Assembly (NCBI RefSeq): GCF_002869965.1
Contig: NZ_PEBS01000053.1
Span: forward strand, 1-40,409
DNA length: 40,409 bases
Origin: Janthinobacterium sp. ROICE36
Lineage (GTDB): Bacteria > Pseudomonadota > Gammaproteobacteria > Burkholderiales > Burkholderiaceae_D
Direction of reading: 5' to 3'
Positions within the stretch are counted from its first letter, which is position 1; each line of letters begins with the position of its first letter. Under the pieces are notes generated by a model, which had not been told where the DNA came from, searched no databases, and saw only the letters and a list, made by a program, of their open reading frames with translations. Made by a program: the position numbers and the translations under genes. This document shows positions 32,428 through 40,261 of the stretch, piece by piece.

Positions 32428-32622
32428 CTATTTGTCCGTCGCCACCTTCAACAGCAATGTCGCCAGCTGGCGTTTTTCCTGCTGGCGCTGGCCAGACACG
32501 GTTTTCACGTGCGGCCCGGCGGCGCGCTGCAAGGCGGCCGTGGCGACCGGATTGCGCGGTTTTTGCGAAGGTTCGACGCGCAATTGCATTTTCTGCCGTG
32601 TCGCCAATGCCTTGTTTGCCAT
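32428..32622 (-). CDS. Small basic hypothetical protein downstream of hslU
   Basis: The protein has 64 residues, rich in Lys, Arg and Gln (starting MANKALATRQKMQLRVEP), with no signal peptide, membrane segment or recognised domain. A strong ribosome binding site (GGGAGGGG) precedes the ATG at 32622. It lies 16 bases beyond the hslU stop in the same direction, so it is probably the last gene of the hslVU unit. The charge suggests nucleic-acid or RNA-polymerase contact, but that is speculation. Confidence 0.6.
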   Translation of the reverse strand: MANKALATRQKMQLRVEPSQKPRNPVATAALQRAAGPHVKTVSGQRQQEKRQLATLLLKVATDK

Positions 32623-32638
32623 CGCTTCCCCTCCCTGA

Positions 32639-33997
32639 CTACAGCACGTAGCGCGACAGGTCCTCGTTGACCGACAGCGCTTCCAGGCGTTCGTTGACAT
32701 ACGCGGCATCGATTACCAGCAGGTTTTCCGTGCTGCTGCTGCCTTCGCTGGCTGTAAACGACACTTCTTCCAGCAGTTTTTCCATCACCGTGTACAGCCG
32801 GCGCGCGCCGATGTTTTCCGTGCGCTCATTGACCGAATAGGCGATTTCCGCCAGGCGCGTGATGCCTTCCGGCGCGAATTTCAAGGTCAGGTTTTCCGTC
32901 GCCAGCAAAGCTTCGTACTGCATCGTCAGGCAGGCGTCGGTGCTGGTCAAAATACGCTCGAAGTCCGAAATCGACAGCGATTCCAGTTCCACGCGGATGG
33001 GGAAACGTCCCTGCAGTTCAGGAATCAGGTCCGACGGCTTAGCCAGGTGGAAGGCGCCCGAGGCGATGAACAGGATGTGGTCCGTGCGTATCATGCCGTA
33101 CTTGGTGTTGACGGTCGTGCCTTCGACCAGCGGCAGCAGGTCGCGCTGCACGCCCGCACGCGAGACGTCGGCGCCGCCGGACTCCGAGCGCGAGGCGATC
33201 TTGTCGATTTCATCCAGAAAGACGATGCCGTTCTGCTCGACGTTCTGGATGGCCTTCTGTTTCAGCTCATCTTCGTTGACCAGCTTGGCCGCTTCTTCCT
33301 CGACCAGCAGTTTGAGTGCTTCGCGGATCTTGACCTTGCGCGCCTTCTTGCGCTGCCCGCCCACGCCCGAGAACATGGACTTGATCTGCTCCGTCATTTC
33401 TTCCATGCCCGGCGGCGCCATGATTTCCATCTGCGGGCCCGCTTCGGCCAGCTCGATCTCGATTTCCTTGTCATCGAGCTCCCCCTGGCGCAATCGCTTG
33501 CGGAAGGTCTGGCGCGTGCTGTCGCCGCTGCCGCTGCCGCTGTCCGCGGCCGCTGGCGTATTCGGCGTGAAGCCGAAGTCGCGTGCCGGCGGCACGAGGA
33601 TGTCGATGACGCGGTCTTCGGCTGCATCTTCGGCGCGTGCGCGCACTTTCTTCATTTCCAGCGCGCGCGTCTGCTTGATGCCGATGTCGATCAGGTCGCG
33701 GATGATGGTGTCGACGTCGCGCCCTACATAGCCCACTTCCGTGAACTTGGTCGCTTCGATCTTGATGAACGGGGCCTCGGCCAGCTTGGCCAGGCGGCGC
33801 GCGATTTCCGTCTTGCCTACGCCCGTGGGGCCGATCATGAGGATATTCTTGGGCGTGATTTCATGGCGCAGGGGCTCGGCCACCTGCTGGCGGCGCCAGC
33901 GGTTGCGCAGGGCGATGGCAACGGCGCGCTTGGCCTTGGCCTGGCCCACCACGTGTTTGTCGAGTTCGGTAACGATTTCCGACGGGGTCATGTTCAT
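32639..33997 (-). CDS. hslU: ATP-dependent protease ATPase subunit HslU
   Basis: HslU (ClpY) is the AAA+ unfoldase of the HslUV protease. From the ATG at 33997 it has 452 residues. Walker A GPTGVGKT is at 56-63, and the Walker B region NGIVFLDEIDKIAS is present. The inserted I-domain (about 110-240) is rich in acidic residues and carries a Ser/Gly run. The C-terminus ends DLSRYVL, the tail that docks into HslV. In-frame ATGs at 34003 and 33991 are also possible starts; the frame continues upstream to 34081 but would overlap hslV. It follows hslV closely. Confidence 0.97.
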   Translation of the reverse strand: MNMTPSEIVTELDKHVVGQAKAKRAVAIALRNRWRRQQVAEPLRHEITPKNILMIGPTGVGKTEIARRLAKLAEAPFIKIEATKFTEVGYVGRDVDTIIRDLIDIGIKQTRALEMKKVRARAEDAAEDRVIDILVPPARDFGFTPNTPAAADSGSGSGDSTRQTFRKRLRQGELDDKEIEIELAEAGPQMEIMAPPGMEEMTEQIKSMFSGVGGQRKKARKVKIREALKLLVEEEAAKLVNEDELKQKAIQNVEQNGIVFLDEIDKIASRSESGGADVSRAGVQRDLLPLVEGTTVNTKYGMIRTDHILFIASGAFHLAKPSDLIPELQGRFPIRVELESLSISDFERILTSTDACLTMQYEALLATENLTLKFAPEGITRLAEIAYSVNERTENIGARRLYTVMEKLLEEVSFTASEGSSSTENLLVIDAAYVNERLEALSVNEDLSRYVL

Positions 33998-34035
33998 GAT
34001 CATAATGGCTTTCTGTATTCTGAGCTCGGGGACGT

Positions 34036-34572
34036 TTAGTCCAGCGTCTCGATGATGTGCGACATATTGGTATAGATGCACAGCTCGGCGGCGATGGTCA
34101 GCGATTTCTTGACCACTTCGGCCGGCGACAAGTCTGTGTTTTCCTGCAGCGCCTTGGCGGCCGACTGGGCGAAGGTGCCACCCGAGCCGATGGCGCCGAT
34201 GCCGTCTTCCGGTTCCAGCACGTCGCCATTGCCCGTGATGACCAGGGTCGACTCACTGTCGGCTACCAGCAGCATCGCTTCCAGGCGGCGCAGCACGCGG
34301 TCGGTGCGCCAGTCCTTGGCCAATTCGACGGAGGCACGCAGCAGATTGCCCTGGTGCTTTTCCAGCTTGCCTTCAAAACGGTCTAGCAGGGTGAAGGCGT
34401 CGGCCGTACCGCCGGCAAAGCCGACCAGGACCTTGCCCTGATATAACTTACGCACCTTGCGGGCCGTGCCCTTCATGACGATGTTACCCAAAGTTACCTG
34501 GCCATCGCCGCCCAGGGCGACTTGCTTGCCACGCCGGACGCAGAGGATGGTGGTGCCGTGAAATTGTTCCAT
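34036..34572 (-). CDS. hslV: ATP-dependent protease peptidase subunit HslV
   Basis: HslV is the threonine-protease core of HslUV. It has 178 residues with a 6-residue propeptide (MEQFHG). The mature enzyme begins at Thr7 (TTILCVRRG), the nucleophile. The lysine region (VMKGTARKVRKLY) and the GSGGTFAQSAA segment are standard. In enterobacteria only the initial Met is removed; here, as in other betaproteobacteria, a short leader precedes the nucleophile. It heads the hslV-hslU pair. A strong terminator upstream (34700-34738) separates it from dksA, so its promoter must lie in 34573-34700. Confidence 0.96.
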   Translation of the reverse strand: MEQFHGTTILCVRRGKQVALGGDGQVTLGNIVMKGTARKVRKLYQGKVLVGFAGGTADAFTLLDRFEGKLEKHQGNLLRASVELAKDWRTDRVLRRLEAMLLVADSESTLVITGNGDVLEPEDGIGAIGSGGTFAQSAAKALQENTDLSPAEVVKKSLTIAAELCIYTNMSHIIETLD

Positions 34573-34699
34573 AGTGACCTCAAAAGATTCATGCCGATGC
34601 GTGCAGCGTCATGTGCCTGCGCGCCCATGGCTCAAAAGTGGGGATGGAAAAGGCAATTGCAAGCGGCCGTGCCTGCTTCAGTGTAGTCGGCGCAGGACG

Positions 34700-34738
34700 A
34701 AAAAAAAGCACGCAACGCCGGTTGTGTGCTTTTTTTTC
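34700..34738 (-). terminator. Intrinsic terminator of dksA
   Basis: GCACGCAAC and GTTGTGTGC form a 9-bp stem (one G-T) with a GCCG loop, flanked by seven or more A on one side and T on the other. It can work on both strands and lies 45 bases after the dksA stop. Confidence 0.9.
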
Positions 34739-34782
34739 GGCCTTGCGGAGCCACCGGAGCGGCCGCGCAAGGGGAGGGGTGA

Positions 34783-35235
34783 TCAGTCGCCGTACAGCTT
34801 TTGCTTCAGTTCGCGCCGTTGCTGGGCTTCCAGCGACAGGGTGGCGGTCGGACGGGCGATCAGGCGCGGTATGCCGATAGGCTCGCCCGTTTCTTCGCAC
34901 CAGCCATAGTCGCCGGCGTCGATGCTGGCGATCGATTGCTGCACTTTCTTCAGCAATTTGCGTTCGCGGTCGCGCGTGCGCAGTTCCAGCGCATGCTCTT
35001 CCTCGATGGTGGCGCGGTCGGCAGGATCCGGGACCAGCACGGTTTCACGCAAGTGTTCCGTGGTTTCGCCGGCGTTTTTCAGCAGGTCTTTCTCGAGCTG
35101 CTGCAGGCGCGCCTTGAAGAATGCCAGTTGTGCCGGATTCATGTAGTCATCTTCGCTCATGGCACGAATTTGGTCTTCGCTGATGAGAGGGATGTCTTGG
35201 TTGGCGGCCGGGGTCGATTTATTAGTTTTGGTCAT
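34783..35235 (-). CDS. dksA: RNA polymerase-binding transcription factor DksA (cysteine-poor)
   Basis: DksA enters the RNA polymerase secondary channel and, with ppGpp, adjusts rRNA and amino-acid promoters. It has 150 residues. The coiled-coil tip carries the key acidic residues: Asp70, Asp73 and Ala75 in DPADRATIEEE match Asp71, Asp74 and Ala76 of E. coli. In the zinc-finger region only Cys113 remains (YGWCEETGEPIGIPRL); the other three zinc-ligand positions read Thr, Ser and Ala. It therefore cannot bind zinc in the classical way and resembles the cysteine-poor DksA forms. The start at 35235 is the most likely; the frame extends to 35301 without support. The neighbouring CobW-type GTPase is a possible link to metal limitation. 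Confidence 0.92.
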   Translation of the reverse strand: MTKTNKSTPAANQDIPLISEDQIRAMSEDDYMNPAQLAFFKARLQQLEKDLLKNAGETTEHLRETVLVPDPADRATIEEEHALELRTRDRERKLLKKVQQSIASIDAGDYGWCEETGEPIGIPRLIARPTATLSLEAQQRRELKQKLYGD

Positions 35236-35715
35236 AACTTCGCTTACCTTCGATACGACAGAGTTTTCAAATTGATCAGTTGATGCGGCGATGCCGAGCA
35301 ACTGTACAGGTTCCGCTTGGCATTGCTGTCCCGCTGTACTGCTTGCGACCTTGGCTTGCCGGCGAAAGCCAGGATTACCGGCAGGCTATGGTGCCATGTT
35401 GATAACTTTTTACCGCTCTATGCCAGTCGCGCTATGCGCGCGACAAGGGCGTGTTGGGTGGATCGCTTGCATGCCTGGCATGTGGCCAGCGGCAGTTTGC
35501 CAGCATTTCATGACAGGCTAACGACATGGGCCGTTTTCGTCGCTGATTTTGGCATGCTTTGCCTTATATTGCCATCCCGATTTGTTGCCTAGCCGATCAG
35601 AAACGGCTACTTGTTGGTTTATACCAGCAAGATGGGTGTCGGACAGCGGGAAAGCGTGCTTAACTTTCCCTTTTGTTTCTGTTTTGCAAAGAATACTTTG
35701 CAAAACCCGGCTAGT
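35236..35715. other. 480-base gap between dksA and the CobW-type gene
   Basis: No gene is convincing here; small open frames lack domains and start signals. It should contain the dksA promoter (minus strand). Two hairpins lie close to the CobW end: GGGAAAG...CTTTCCC at 35648-35670 followed by TTTTGTTT on the plus strand, and the 10-bp inverted repeat at 35682-35705. Confidence 0.6.
35682..35705 (-). terminator. Perfect 10-bp inverted repeat after the CobW-type gene
   Basis: TTTTGCAAAG and CTTTGCAAAA are exact reverse complements with AATA between them, starting 11 bases after the stop codon at 35716. It is A+T-rich with little GC clamp, so it may be a weak terminator or a protein-binding site. 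TTTGCAAA also appears upstream of the same gene. Confidence 0.45.
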
Positions 35716-36822
35716 TTATACCAAACATTGTTCGAGTCCGCGAATAAAAATGTCTTTTGGTAGATTCTTGCCAATAAACACCATTTTGCTGCCGCGTACT
35801 TCATTCTCGCCCCATTTGGCACCCAGGTCGCTACCCATCAACTGGTGCACGCCCTGGAATACCACCTTGCGTTCGGCACCCTGCATCAGCAGCACGCCCT
35901 TGTAGCGCAGCATGCGCGGGCCATACACTTGCACCAGGCCGCCGAGGAACTCGTCAAGCTTGGCGCTGTCGAACGGTTGCGTGCTCTTGAAAACAAAAGC
36001 GGCGATATCATCGCTGTGCTGCGCATGGTGGTGGTCAACATGGCCGCAATCGGTGGCGCAGGCGTCGCTGTGCTCGTGCGCATGCGCATGATCGTGGCCG
36101 TGCACATCTGCGTGCACATCTGCATGGTCATGCGCTTTATCATGATCATGCACGTGCGCCGTTTCGGTGGCCAGGAAATCCGGGTCCAGTTCCAGCTTTT
36201 CATTCAGGTTGAAGCCGCGGATGTCGAGCACCTCGGCCAGCGGCGCGCGGCCGAAATCGACCTTGGCGATGGGCGCACGGGGATTGATGCGCATCAGGCG
36301 GCGCGTCAGCGTGGCCACGTCTTCTTCACTGACGAGGTCGGTTTTTGACAGCAGCAGCTTGTCGGCAAAGCCCACTTGCCGCTGGGCTTCCTCGTATTCA
36401 TCGAGTTGCTTCATGGCATGACGGGCATCGACCACCGTGATAATGGCGTCGAGCATGTAGTGGCTGCCCACTTCTTCGTCGACAAAGAAGGTTTGCGCCA
36501 CGGGGCCGGGATTGGCCAGGCCCGTCGTTTCGATGACGACGCGGTCAAACGCCAGCAGGCCGGCGTCGCGCTTGCGCGCCAGTTCCGTCAGGCCCACGAT
36601 CAGGTCGCCGCGCACGGTGCAGCAGATGCAGCCGTTGTTCATCTCGATGATGTGTTCGTTGCTATCTTGTACCAGGATGTCATTGTCGATGTTTTCCTGG
36701 CCAAACTCGTTTTCGATCACGGCGATGCGCATGCCATGGTCTTCCTGCAGTATGCGGTTGAGCAAGGTGGTTTTGCCTGCGCCCAGGAAACCGGTGAGGA
36801 TGGTGGTTGGAATCAGTGCCAT
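35716..36822 (-). CDS. CobW/ZNG1-type GTPase, putative zinc metallochaperone
   Basis: This is a GTPase of the COG0523 family that is thought to deliver metal to target enzymes, often zinc under shortage. It has 368 residues. Walker A GFLGAGKTT is at 11-19, the metal-binding CxCC motif (GCICC, Cys65/67/68), ETTGLANP at 98-105 and SKTD at 159-162. A long histidine-rich loop (about 223-269, with two Cys) lies between the GTPase and the C-terminal domain and could hold several metal ions. The C-terminal CobW_C domain is intact. It stands between xerC and dksA in the same direction. A tandem 10-base repeat is upstream (36894-36913). No Zur box was recognised. Confidence 0.92.
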   Translation of the reverse strand: MALIPTTILTGFLGAGKTTLLNRILQEDHGMRIAVIENEFGQENIDNDILVQDSNEHIIEMNNGCICCTVRGDLIVGLTELARKRDAGLLAFDRVVIETTGLANPGPVAQTFFVDEEVGSHYMLDAIITVVDARHAMKQLDEYEEAQRQVGFADKLLLSKTDLVSEEDVATLTRRLMRINPRAPIAKVDFGRAPLAEVLDIRGFNLNEKLELDPDFLATETAHVHDHDKAHDHADVHADVHGHDHAHAHEHSDACATDCGHVDHHHAQHSDDIAAFVFKSTQPFDSAKLDEFLGGLVQVYGPRMLRYKGVLLMQGAERKVVFQGVHQLMGSDLGAKWGENEVRGSKMVFIGKNLPKDIFIRGLEQCLV

Positions 36823-36893
36823 GAGAGATGCCTATGCTGTAATCGATGGTGCCACCGCGCAAGCGGAAGAATGCGGACGATTATGCCGGAATT

Positions 36894-36913
36894 TTGCAAA
36901 TGCTTGCAAATGC
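36894..36913. repeat. Tandem 10-base repeat upstream of the CobW-type gene
   Basis: TTGCAAATGC occurs twice in direct succession, 72-91 bases upstream of the start codon at 36822 and inside the 139-base gap to xerC. Such spacing fits an operator or activator site. The protein that binds is unknown. Confidence 0.6.
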
Positions 36914-36961
36914 GCGCCCATCTACTTGATATGGATCAGGCTGCTCAACGGGCGCGGCTGC

Positions 36962-37909
36962 CTACTTGAGCTTGGCGCGCGGGTGCGCCTGGTCATACAC
37001 GTGCGCCAGATGCTGGAAATCGAGGGCCGTGTAGACCTGGGTCGAGGTGATGCTGGAATGACCCAGCATTTCCTGCACGGCGCGCAAGTCGCCCGACGAT
37101 TGCAGCACATGCGAGGCAAACGAGTGGCGCAGCACGTGCGGGTGCACGTTGGCGGGAATGTCGGTGGCCAGCGCATGCGCCTTCAGGCGAAACTGCAATA
37201 CGCGCGGCGAGATGCGCGTGTTGCGCGTGCTTAAAAACATGGCGGCGCTGCCATCCCTGGCGGGCGGGCGCACGGCCAGCCAGCTGGCCAGCGCGACGAG
37301 GGCTGCCTTGCCGACGGGCACCTTGCGCATCTTGCTGCCCTTGCCCGTGACGATGACTTCGAAGCTGGCCATGTCAAGCCAGCCCAGCGAGGCGGGCTGG
37401 CCGCCCTCGGCCTTGCAGTAATGGGTGTCCAGGCTGGTCAGTTCGGAGACGCGCAAGCCGCTCGAATACAGCAGCTCGAACATGGCGCGGTTACACAATT
37501 GCTCCGGCTCGGCGCTACCCTGCTGGTGTTGCGCGGGCGCCACGAGTCGCACGGCATCGTCCACCGACAGGGCTTTGGGCAAGGTTTTGGCCCGCTTGGG
37601 CGCGCGGATGCCGTCGACAGGGTTGGCGTCAAGCTGGGTCTCGCCACTGAGCCAGTTGAAAAAGCCCCGCCACGACGACAGCTTGCGGGCGATCGAACGC
37701 GGGTCGAGGCCGCTAGCGTGCAGTTTGGCCGTGTAGCGGCGTATTTCGTTGTGCGCGAGGGCCGTCCAGGGCGTATTGCCGCTCAGTTCCAGCAAGGCGC
37801 GCAGGTCGCGCCCGTAGGCGTCCAGCGTATGCGGCGACAGCTTGCGCTGCGTGGCCAGCTGCGCCAGGTAGCTGGCCAGCCACTCGGCCTTGCTGCGCGC
37901 CGCATGCAT
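36962..37909 (-). CDS. xerC: Tyrosine recombinase XerC
   Basis: XerC works with XerD at dif to resolve chromosome dimers. It has 315 residues. The N-terminal SAM-like domain (about 5-90) is followed by the catalytic domain with Arg153 (SSGLRVSE), Lys190 (TGKGSK), His258 and Arg261 (HPHVLRHSFA), His284 (LGHSS) and the nucleophile Tyr293 (QVYT). Length and motif order fit XerC. It is linked to a DUF484 gene 7 bases upstream, the usual pairing in proteobacteria (dapF-DUF484-xerC), which favours XerC over a phage integrase. Confidence 0.95.
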   Translation of the reverse strand: MHAARSKAEWLASYLAQLATQRKLSPHTLDAYGRDLRALLELSGNTPWTALAHNEIRRYTAKLHASGLDPRSIARKLSSWRGFFNWLSGETQLDANPVDGIRAPKRAKTLPKALSVDDAVRLVAPAQHQQGSAEPEQLCNRAMFELLYSSGLRVSELTSLDTHYCKAEGGQPASLGWLDMASFEVIVTGKGSKMRKVPVGKAALVALASWLAVRPPARDGSAAMFLSTRNTRISPRVLQFRLKAHALATDIPANVHPHVLRHSFASHVLQSSGDLRAVQEMLGHSSITSTQVYTALDFQHLAHVYDQAHPRAKLK

Positions 37910-37916
37910 GGCGTTC

Positions 37917-38582
37917 TCAGGCGCGTAGCGCGGCCAGGGCGGCGCTGGCCGTGGCGCCGATGTGCACGAGGAAGTCCGTGCCCATGCTGGAGGTAAAGCG
38001 TTCGCCGTCGGGCGAGCCGAGCACCAGCAAACCGAAGGTGCCCGTGGTGCCGGGGGCGCGCAGGGCGATCATGACGGTCGAGGCGATTTTATCGGCCTGC
38101 AGCCAGTGCACGGCTTCGAAATCGCGGTTGCTGCCGCAATACGGCGCTTGCAGGCTGTTGGCGAACATGCGTATATCGGCCGTCACATCTTCCGTGAACC
38201 AGTCGCTGGCGTGTTCCGGCAGCACTTGCCACAGGCGCAGGCTGACATAGGGCACGTCGAAATTGCTTTGCAAGGCATCGACCAGCACGCGCGGCATGGC
38301 GGCATCGCTGCGCACTTGCAGCATGGCCTGGTTCCAGCCGTGGAATTTGCTGGCGATGTCGCCATTTTCCTCAGCCAGTCGGCTCAGCTTGGACATGCGC
38401 AGTTCGAGCGCCTTGTATTTGTCACGCATCACTTCCATCTGCCGCTCCTGCAGCGAGATGGTGCGTCCCGTCAGCGGGCTGCTCAGCTTGACCTCGCCGA
38501 GCAGCGCGGTATGCTCTTCGAAGAAAGACGGATGCTCGCTCAGGTACTGGGCGACGGTGCTGGAATCGAGTGTGGCGGTCAT
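37917..38582 (-). CDS. DUF484 family protein
   Basis: The protein has 221 residues. The N-terminal helix (VAQYLSEHPSFFEEH), then a coiled segment (SLQERQMEVMRDKYKALELR), then a GAF-like domain (about 80-215) are the DUF484 features. The biochemical function is not established; the gene nearly always precedes xerC. The stop lies 7 bases before the xerC start, so the two are translated from one message. dapF, the usual upstream partner, is absent here; a porin gene is upstream instead. Confidence 0.9.
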   Translation of the reverse strand: MTATLDSSTVAQYLSEHPSFFEEHTALLGEVKLSSPLTGRTISLQERQMEVMRDKYKALELRMSKLSRLAEENGDIASKFHGWNQAMLQVRSDAAMPRVLVDALQSNFDVPYVSLRLWQVLPEHASDWFTEDVTADIRMFANSLQAPYCGSNRDFEAVHWLQADKIASTVMIALRAPGTTGTFGLLVLGSPDGERFTSSMGTDFLVHIGATASAALAALRA

Positions 38583-38684
38583 TGAAAATATCTGTCAGTG
38601 AAGGATGAACGCTTCATTCTAACCGAGAGTGCGCCGGCATAGGCGCAAAGGGGGCGGCACCGATGCATTTTCCGCGCACCCATG

Positions 38685-38712
38685 AAAAAAGCGGCATGGT
38701 TGCCTATGCCGC
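38685..38712 (-). terminator. Intrinsic terminator of the porin gene
   Basis: On the minus strand GCGGCAT, an 8-base loop and ATGCCGC are followed by TTTTTTC. A second hairpin (ATCACCC/GGGTGAT, 38733-38751) lies between it and the porin stop. The pair should end porin transcription before the DUF484 gene. Confidence 0.85.
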
Positions 38713-38761
38713 CTTGCATTCCTTGCTCAGCAATCACCCTTGGAGGGTGATGTGCGGGGCA

Positions 38762-39832
38762 TTAGAAGTTGTGGTGTACGCCCAGACCGATGTAGCTGAC
38801 CGAGGTGGTGTTGTTGTAGTTTGCGGCGCTGGCCGATTTCTTGTTCGAAATATCTGCGTACAGATAGGTACGCTTCGACAGATTGTAGTCATAGCCCAGC
38901 GATGCCTGCTTGGTCTTGGCGACGCCATCCGGTGTTTTCTGACCGTAGCCAGCGCGGATCTTGCCTGGGCCGACGTCATAGTTGGCGCCCAGCACCCACG
39001 ATTTGGTGTCGGTATTGATGATTTTGAAATTGCCGTCATCCTGGTGCTGGTACGAGGCCATCAGTTTCAGTTCCGCTACCGGATTGAACGATGCGGCAAC
39101 CGACCACAGCTTCGCTTGCAGGCCATTGCGCTCGTAGGCAGCCATGGCGGCGAACTGACCGTTGTTGTACGTGCCCGACATCGAGTACGGGTTCGATGCT
39201 GGCGCCACATTGGCTGCCAAGGCGAAGTTGCCGGAGGCGTTCGTTGTCGTGTTGGCTACGGTGGCGCCAACGGCGGCATTGGTATTTGCTTCCTTGGCGG
39301 CCACGGTGGCGTTGAACTGGAAGCCATTGAACACTGGCGAGTTGTAGAACACGGCGTTCGAGAAGCGGTTACGCGAGTTGCCAGCCGGGCTCAGTGGATC
39401 GCTGGTGTAGCCGGCTACGGTCAGGTCGGTCTGGAAACCGGCTTGCGTAGGCATGCCCGACCATGGTTCGAACATGGTGCTCACTTCCTGGTATGCGGTC
39501 AGGCCACGGCCCAGACGCACGGTACCGAAGTCGCCTTGCAGGCCGACGCGGCTTTGACCCTGGAACAATGGACGGGCGCCATTGCTTTCCAGCGTGCCCG
39601 TATCGGATTCATAGCGAATTTCCAGTTGGAAAATAGCTTTCAAGCCATTGCCCAGATCTTCCGTGCCTTTGAAGCCCAGTTTGTTGTTGTCGCGCTTGGT
39701 GACGGCGGTGGTCGCATTCGATGCTTTGCCCAGACCAGCGTCGATCGTGCCGTAGATTTGGACGGACGACTGCGCTTGTGCGGTTGCGGCAAAGGCGCCG
39801 AAGAGTGCGAGGGCAACGAGTGATTTTTTCAT
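38762..39832 (-). CDS. Gram-negative trimeric porin (Burkholderia/Neisseria type)
   Basis: This is a general outer-membrane diffusion channel. It has 356 residues. The signal peptide is MKKSLVALALFGAFAATAQA, and the mature protein begins QSSVQIYGTIDAGL, the conserved first strand of this porin family. The conserved LGFKGTEDLGNGLKAIFQLE segment and LFQGQSRVGLQGDFGTVRLG (constriction-loop neighbourhood) follow. It ends IGLGVHHNF with a terminal Phe for Bam recognition, and about 16 strands are expected. Substrate choice cannot be read from sequence. The ribosome binding site is AGGGAA at about 39839-39845. Two terminator-like hairpins follow. Confidence 0.93.
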   Translation of the reverse strand: MKKSLVALALFGAFAATAQAQSSVQIYGTIDAGLGKASNATTAVTKRDNNKLGFKGTEDLGNGLKAIFQLEIRYESDTGTLESNGARPLFQGQSRVGLQGDFGTVRLGRGLTAYQEVSTMFEPWSGMPTQAGFQTDLTVAGYTSDPLSPAGNSRNRFSNAVFYNSPVFNGFQFNATVAAKEANTNAAVGATVANTTTNASGNFALAANVAPASNPYSMSGTYNNGQFAAMAAYERNGLQAKLWSVAASFNPVAELKLMASYQHQDDGNFKIINTDTKSWVLGANYDVGPGKIRAGYGQKTPDGVAKTKQASLGYDYNLSKRTYLYADISNKKSASAANYNNTTSVSYIGLGVHHNF

Positions 39833-40261
39833 GTCTTATTCCCTATTAAAAGTGAGTTCCGTCCGAGATCCGAGCAGATTGAAATGCGCTGACTGCCGCG
39901 TTTCGATGAATGAACCTTAGTTCGTCGGCGCGCAAGACGTGCGGGATTGGTCAAATATGCGTGAAAAAATTGGTGAAAAGCGTCATAAATGTACGGCCCT
40001 GTTGTATTTTTGTAACGCGCGGTTTCTGCCAATCCTGCGCCGATGGCCAGCGTTCCCCCCATCGCCACCGTGGCGGCGCCTTGCCATCTTGGCCTGTTCT
40101 GGCCAGAACATTGTTGCGTTGAATCAAGTTCTTAAGCTGGCTTAGTCGGATTTGTGACACAAGGACGTTACACTAACAGGGTGTTGAATTAATCGCCGTG
40201 CCCGTCAACCATCACGGGCCGGTAAACGTTGTTTCATCAGCCCCACTTTCCCACCGCCATC
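39833..40261. promoter_or_regulatory. Porin upstream region and edge of an insertion sequence
   Basis: This 429-base gap without a convincing gene should hold the porin promoter (minus strand). A perfect 14-base palindrome (GTTCTGGCCAGAAC) is at 40096-40109. The left end of the IS5-type element probably begins near 40177, just after a CTAA at 40173-40176. Confidence 0.5.
40096..40109. promoter_or_regulatory. Perfect 14-base palindrome upstream of the porin gene
   Basis: GTTCTGGCCAGAAC is fully symmetric and lies about 260 bases upstream of the porin start. It could be a regulator site or chance; no matching regulator is known to me. Confidence 0.35.
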
